In this document: piece by piece, positions 6,404 through 8,541 of the stretch
How positions within the stretch are numbered: the first letter of the stretch is position 1
Layout of the letters: each line of letters begins with the position of its first letter
Assembly (NCBI GenBank): GCA_938003725.1
Contig: CALKXX010000119.1
Coordinates: 1-8,541, forward strand
Length of the DNA stretch: 8,541 bases
Direction of reading: 5' to 3'
Source: an uncultured Sphingomonadaceae bacterium
GTDB lineage: Bacteria; Pseudomonadota; Alphaproteobacteria; Sphingomonadales; Sphingomonadaceae
The notes under the pieces: generated by a model
What the model was told of the DNA's origin: nothing
The model's database searches: none
Seen by the model: the letters and a program-made list of their open reading frames with translations, nothing else
Made by a program: the position numbers and the translations under genes

Positions 6404-7099
6404 CTAGGCGTAGCTGACGCTTGCGATTGCCTTCTTGCGCCGCATAGCTGCGCCGATCGCGCCGAAGCCAAAGATCAACATGGCCCATGTGGTGGGTTCA
6501 GGAATACCGCCTGCCAGATTGGTGAAATTGGCAAAGCCAATGGAGTCGGGGTCAAAACCGCGATTGCCGCCAAGTATGCCGGTGCCATTGCCATCGATCC
6601 GGAAATAACGGAACTCGCTGGTGCCCAGTGCCAATGCCGCTGAGTTCAGGTCATAGGAACGACGAAAATTGGCGTTGCTGTGCGCTTCATCACCAGCGAG
6701 GTCCAGTGCGCCCATCGAAGACGCGCTGATATCAGAGAATGTCACCCCATCAGCGCTGACAGAGAATGTCGCTAGGCCGAATTCAACTGCACCAAAATCA
6801 ACTTCGTAGACGTTCAAATCTTGTCCCGCGGCGTCGACCATGCGAAAATCACCTAGGTCATATGTAATGAACTGGCCGCCGATACCGGTGTGGTCGTCAT
6901 CCGGAGTGCCAAGCCAGCTATTGAACTGCGAGGTTGAAGCAGAGGCAGAAGCCGAAATTTCTGACAGATCCGTCATATATAGGGCGGTTGCGCCAGTTGT
7001 TCCGGTTGTGCCGGAGGTAATAACCGTAGCCGCATTTGCGGACGTTGCGAGCGAGATCGCCGCACCAGCCAAGAATAACGCGTTTTTGAGTGATTTCAT
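6404..7099 (-). CDS. PEPxxWA-CTERM sorting domain-containing secreted protein
   Basis: A 231-residue exported protein with signal peptide MKSLKNALFLAGAAISLATS ending in ANA (cut after residue 23). At the C-terminus, IPEPTTWAML (199-208) is followed by a hydrophobic helix (206-219) and a basic RRKK cluster (220-223): the PEPxxWA variant of the PEP-CTERM signal, recognised by exosortase in sphingomonads and relatives. The mature domain is acidic, low in lysine, free of cysteine and rich in Ser, Ala, Gly and Asp. It includes a Ser-Ala repeat (SASASASTS) near residue 50 and beta-strand phrases such as FSVSADGVTFSDI and SEFRYFRIDGNG. Its fold resembles neither an enzyme nor a binding module that I can name. 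It is probably anchored or released at the cell surface, perhaps with exopolysaccharide. No exosortase gene is present here. A GAAGG Shine-Dalgarno sequence lies nine bases before the ATG. Confidence 0.9.
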   Translation of the reverse strand: MKSLKNALFLAGAAISLATSANAATVITSGTTGTTGATALYMTDLSEISASASASTSQFNSWLGTPDDDHTGIGGQFITYDLGDFRMVDAAGQDLNVYEVDFGAVEFGLATFSVSADGVTFSDISASSMGALDLAGDEAHSNANFRRSYDLNSAALALGTSEFRYFRIDGNGTGILGGNRGFDPDSIGFANFTNLAGGIPEPTTWAMLIFGFGAIGAAMRRKKAIASVSYA

Positions 7100-7108
7100 G
7101 GAGTCGTG

Positions 7109-7113
7109 CCTTC
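7109..7113 (-). promoter_or_regulatory. Ribosome binding site of the PEP-CTERM gene
   Basis: GAAGG on the minus strand (7113 to 7109) is nine bases from the ATG at 7099. It supports this start, which also begins a well-formed signal peptide. Confidence 0.55.
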
Positions 7114-7183
7114 ACAATAAATAACTGGACGGGAGAAAAATACATTCCTCCAATCATATGATGCGACCCTTAATGGCGTCTTT

Positions 7184-7208
7184 AGTATATTTGCCAAATA
7201 TTGCCAAT
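7184..7208. promoter_or_regulatory. Tandem TTGCCAA half-sites next to a minus-strand -10-like element
   Basis: Two near-palindromic 9-mers, TTTGCCAAA (7190-7198) and ATTGCCAAT (7200-7208), repeat TTGCCAA exactly 10 bases apart, one helical turn. Directly beside them is AGTATA (7184-7189), which reads TATACT on the minus strand, a good -10 hexamer for the PEP-CTERM gene. A transcript starting there would have a leader of roughly 75-80 bases. The arrangement suggests an operator overlapping the spacer of that promoter. No regulator can be named. Confidence 0.35.
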
Positions 7209-7244
7209 AGCGGGAGATGCAAATTTTCTCCCCAAATCACCCGA

Positions 7245-7250
7245 TATGAT
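7245..7250 (+). promoter_or_regulatory. Possible -10 element of dinB
   Basis: TATGAT lies 13 bases before the dinB ATG at 7264. A transcript from it would have a leader of only about seven bases. No convincing -35 hexamer is seen at the matching distance (the sequence there is AAATTTTC), so support is weak. A true promoter further upstream is equally possible. Confidence 0.25.
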
Positions 7251-7263
7251 CTAAAATGGGACT

Positions 7264-8388
7264 ATGGTTGAATCGCTGGCTGATCTGCAACAACGTAAAA
7301 TTATCCATATTGATATGGATGCATTTTTTGCGAGCGTGGAACAGCGTGATGATCCACAATTACGGGGAAAACCGGTGGCGGTCGGCGGGTCGGCCAAACG
7401 CGGTGTGGTTGCAGCCGCTTCCTATGAGGCGCGAAAATATGGGGTGCGATCTGCGATGCCGTCGGTCACTGCAAAGCGCCGCTGCCCGGATTTGATCTTC
7501 GTCAAACATCGGTTTGAAGTGTACCGAGAAGTCTCTCGGCAGATACGTGCGATATTCCGAACGCATAGCGACTTGGTCGAGCCGCTTTCTCTGGATGAAG
7601 CCTTTATCGATGTGACTCCCGACAGGGGCGGGGACAAAATGGGAATTGGCAACGCCACGCGTATTGCCGAGATGATCCGCGAGGAAATCAAAGCGCAAAC
7701 CCGGCTGACCGCAAGTGCGGGGGTCAGTTATAACAAGTTTCTCGCCAAGATCGCTTCTGATCAGAACAAGCCAGATGGCATCTGTGTGATCAAACCGCAT
7801 CAAGGTGCCGGTTTTGTGGCCGAGCTTCCGGTACGGCGTTTCTTTGGCGTGGGGCCGAAAACGGCGGAGCGCATGGCGAAATTAAATATCCATAGCGGCG
7901 CTGACTTACGCGCGCAGTCACAGGAATTTCTGCGTCAACATTTTGGGAAATCGGCGGGATATTTGTTCCGTGCCTCCCGCGGGGTGGATCACCGCGAAGT
8001 TCGCTCCAATCGTATCCGCAAATCGGTAAGTAATGAAAGAACCTATGGCGACGATCTGGTAACTGACACAGATTTGCAGGACGCTTTTGAAAATATCATC
8101 GACATTAGCTGGGGCAGCATAGCAAAAACGGAATCGCGAGGCCGCACGGTGACATTTAAAGCCAAATATGCTGACTTCCGCCAGGTGACTCGGTCCAAAT
8201 CACTCGATCACTATGTAAAGGACAAGCAGGAATTCGCGGTAATCTCCCGTGAGTTGTTGTCACAGATCATGCCCGTTGAGAATGGGGTGCGGCTACTCGG
8301 TCTGGGATTGGCGTCTCTCGAAGGAGCCGAAGCGGCTGAGCAGTCGGAAGAGAGTTCCGAGCCTGTTCAGCCGGTGTTCGATTTCTAG
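7264..8388 (+). CDS. dinB: DNA polymerase IV (Y-family translesion polymerase)
   Basis: A 374-residue cytoplasmic Y-family polymerase of normal length for DinB. The first catalytic motif, IIHIDMDAFFASVEQRD (13-29), includes metal ligand D17 and the probable steric gate F22. Next come the nucleotide-binding segment SYEARKYGVRSAMP and the second catalytic motif SLDEAFIDVT with D111 and E112. The palm motif SAGVSYNKFLAKIASDQNKPDG and the helix-hairpin-helix segment GVGPKTAERMAKL follow. The little-finger region runs from about residue 250, and the protein ends with QPVFDF, a plausible but non-canonical beta-clamp-binding tail. Its role is error-prone bypass of DNA lesions. No alphaproteobacterial LexA box (GTTC-N7-GTTC) is visible in the 164 bases upstream, so SOS control is not evident. 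The gene is divergent from the PEP-CTERM gene and convergent with the gshA-like gene. Confidence 0.96.
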   Translation: MVESLADLQQRKIIHIDMDAFFASVEQRDDPQLRGKPVAVGGSAKRGVVAAASYEARKYGVRSAMPSVTAKRRCPDLIFVKHRFEVYREVSRQIRAIFRTHSDLVEPLSLDEAFIDVTPDRGGDKMGIGNATRIAEMIREEIKAQTRLTASAGVSYNKFLAKIASDQNKPDGICVIKPHQGAGFVAELPVRRFFGVGPKTAERMAKLNIHSGADLRAQSQEFLRQHFGKSAGYLFRASRGVDHREVRSNRIRKSVSNERTYGDDLVTDTDLQDAFENIIDISWGSIAKTESRGRTVTFKAKYADFRQVTRSKSLDHYVKDKQEFAVISRELLSQIMPVENGVRLLGLGLASLEGAEAAEQSEESSEPVQPVFDF

Positions 8389-8420
8389 GCCGCTTGGAGG
8401 AGGTTAGAGCTTAGGCTGGT

Positions 8421-8541
8421 CTAGAAACTCATGTCTTCATAGATGCGGCTTAGGTCCTCATTCCATTCGCCATGATATCGATCGACGAGCTGAGCCGCAG
8501 GGGATTTTCCTTTGGCAACGACGTCGCGCAATGGATCAAGG
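8421..8541 (-). CDS. gshA: Glutamate-cysteine ligase, C-terminal end only (rest outside window)
   Basis: On the minus strand one frame is open from the window edge to a TAG at 8423-8421, giving the last 39 residues: LDPLRDVVAKGKSPAAQLVD, then RYHGEWNEDLSRIYEDMSF. The pattern L-x-P-L-R-x-x-V/A-x-x-G-x-(S/T)-P-A-x-x-L-(hydrophobic)-(D/E)-R-(Y/F)-H-G-E-W, ending in an acidic, aromatic tail, matches the C-terminus of alphaproteobacterial/plant-type glutamate-cysteine ligase. That enzyme joins glutamate and cysteine in the first step of glutathione synthesis. The catalytic region is outside the window, so the call rests on this C-terminal similarity alone. It converges on dinB with a 32-base gap in which I see no clear terminator. 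Confidence 0.7.
   Translation of the reverse strand, partial: LDPLRDVVAKGKSPAAQLVDRYHGEWNEDLSRIYEDMSF

Noticed and set aside
6930..6960. Repetitive stretch coding for alternating Ser-Ala residues, considered as a DNA repeat
   Set aside because: The codons vary and the repeat is short; it is a low-complexity protein segment and not a separate DNA element.
7360..7803. 147-residue open frame on the minus strand
   Set aside because: It lies wholly inside dinB, whose full set of Y-family motifs is on the other strand; the antisense translation has no recognisable domain or start context.
8407..8455. GCTTAGG occurring twice, considered as a direct repeat or terminator element
   Set aside because: Seven bases occurring twice within 50 bases is easily due to chance, the second copy is inside the gshA-like coding end, and no stem with a T-tract is formed.

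Overview
The window looks like chromosomal DNA from a Sphingomonadales alphaproteobacterium, perhaps a marine genus of the Sphingorhabdus/Parasphingorhabdus/Erythrobacter kind. The main reasons are a secreted protein with the PEPxxWA-type C-terminal sorting signal that is characteristic of sphingomonads, a DUF2147 protein, base composition near 50% GC by eye, and an alphaproteobacterial-looking glutamate-cysteine ligase C-terminus at the right edge. I saw no tRNA, rRNA, CRISPR array, insertion sequence or phage gene. No gene-free stretch exceeds 300 bases; the longest is the 164-base divergent intergenic region at 7100-7263.

Layout. 1-267 (+) is the 3' end of an Asp/Glu racemase-family gene. 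344-2977 (+) is a tight three-gene cluster: a secreted parallel beta-helix protein, a secreted diheme c-type cytochrome of the SO2930 type, and a GFA-family (glutathione-dependent formaldehyde-activating-like) cysteine-rich protein. The first two are separated by 10 bases and the last two overlap by 4. Converging on them is a minus-strand pair: a Bcr/CflA-type MFS drug exporter (3441-4700) followed by a secreted DUF2147 protein (2983-3411). Diverging from the MFS gene is a secreted two-domain protein (4770-6341, +) that joins pentapeptide repeats to an LprI-like domain. It converges on a PEPxxWA-CTERM surface protein (6404-7099, -) across a strong intrinsic terminator. dinB, encoding DNA polymerase IV (7264-8388, +), diverges from that gene. 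The right edge holds the 3' end of a gshA-like glutamate-cysteine ligase gene (8421-8541, -), which is readable only as a partial frame.

How the genes work together. Five products carry export signals (beta-helix protein, diheme cytochrome, DUF2147 protein, pentapeptide/LprI protein, PEP-CTERM protein), so the window is rich in envelope functions. The most coherent unit, and the best candidate for an undescribed system, is the beta-helix plus diheme cytochrome pair. These two families recur as neighbours in many bacteria but have no assigned function, and here a GFA-like gene is translationally coupled to them. The two edge genes, racemase and gshA, appear to be ordinary housekeeping or metabolic neighbours.
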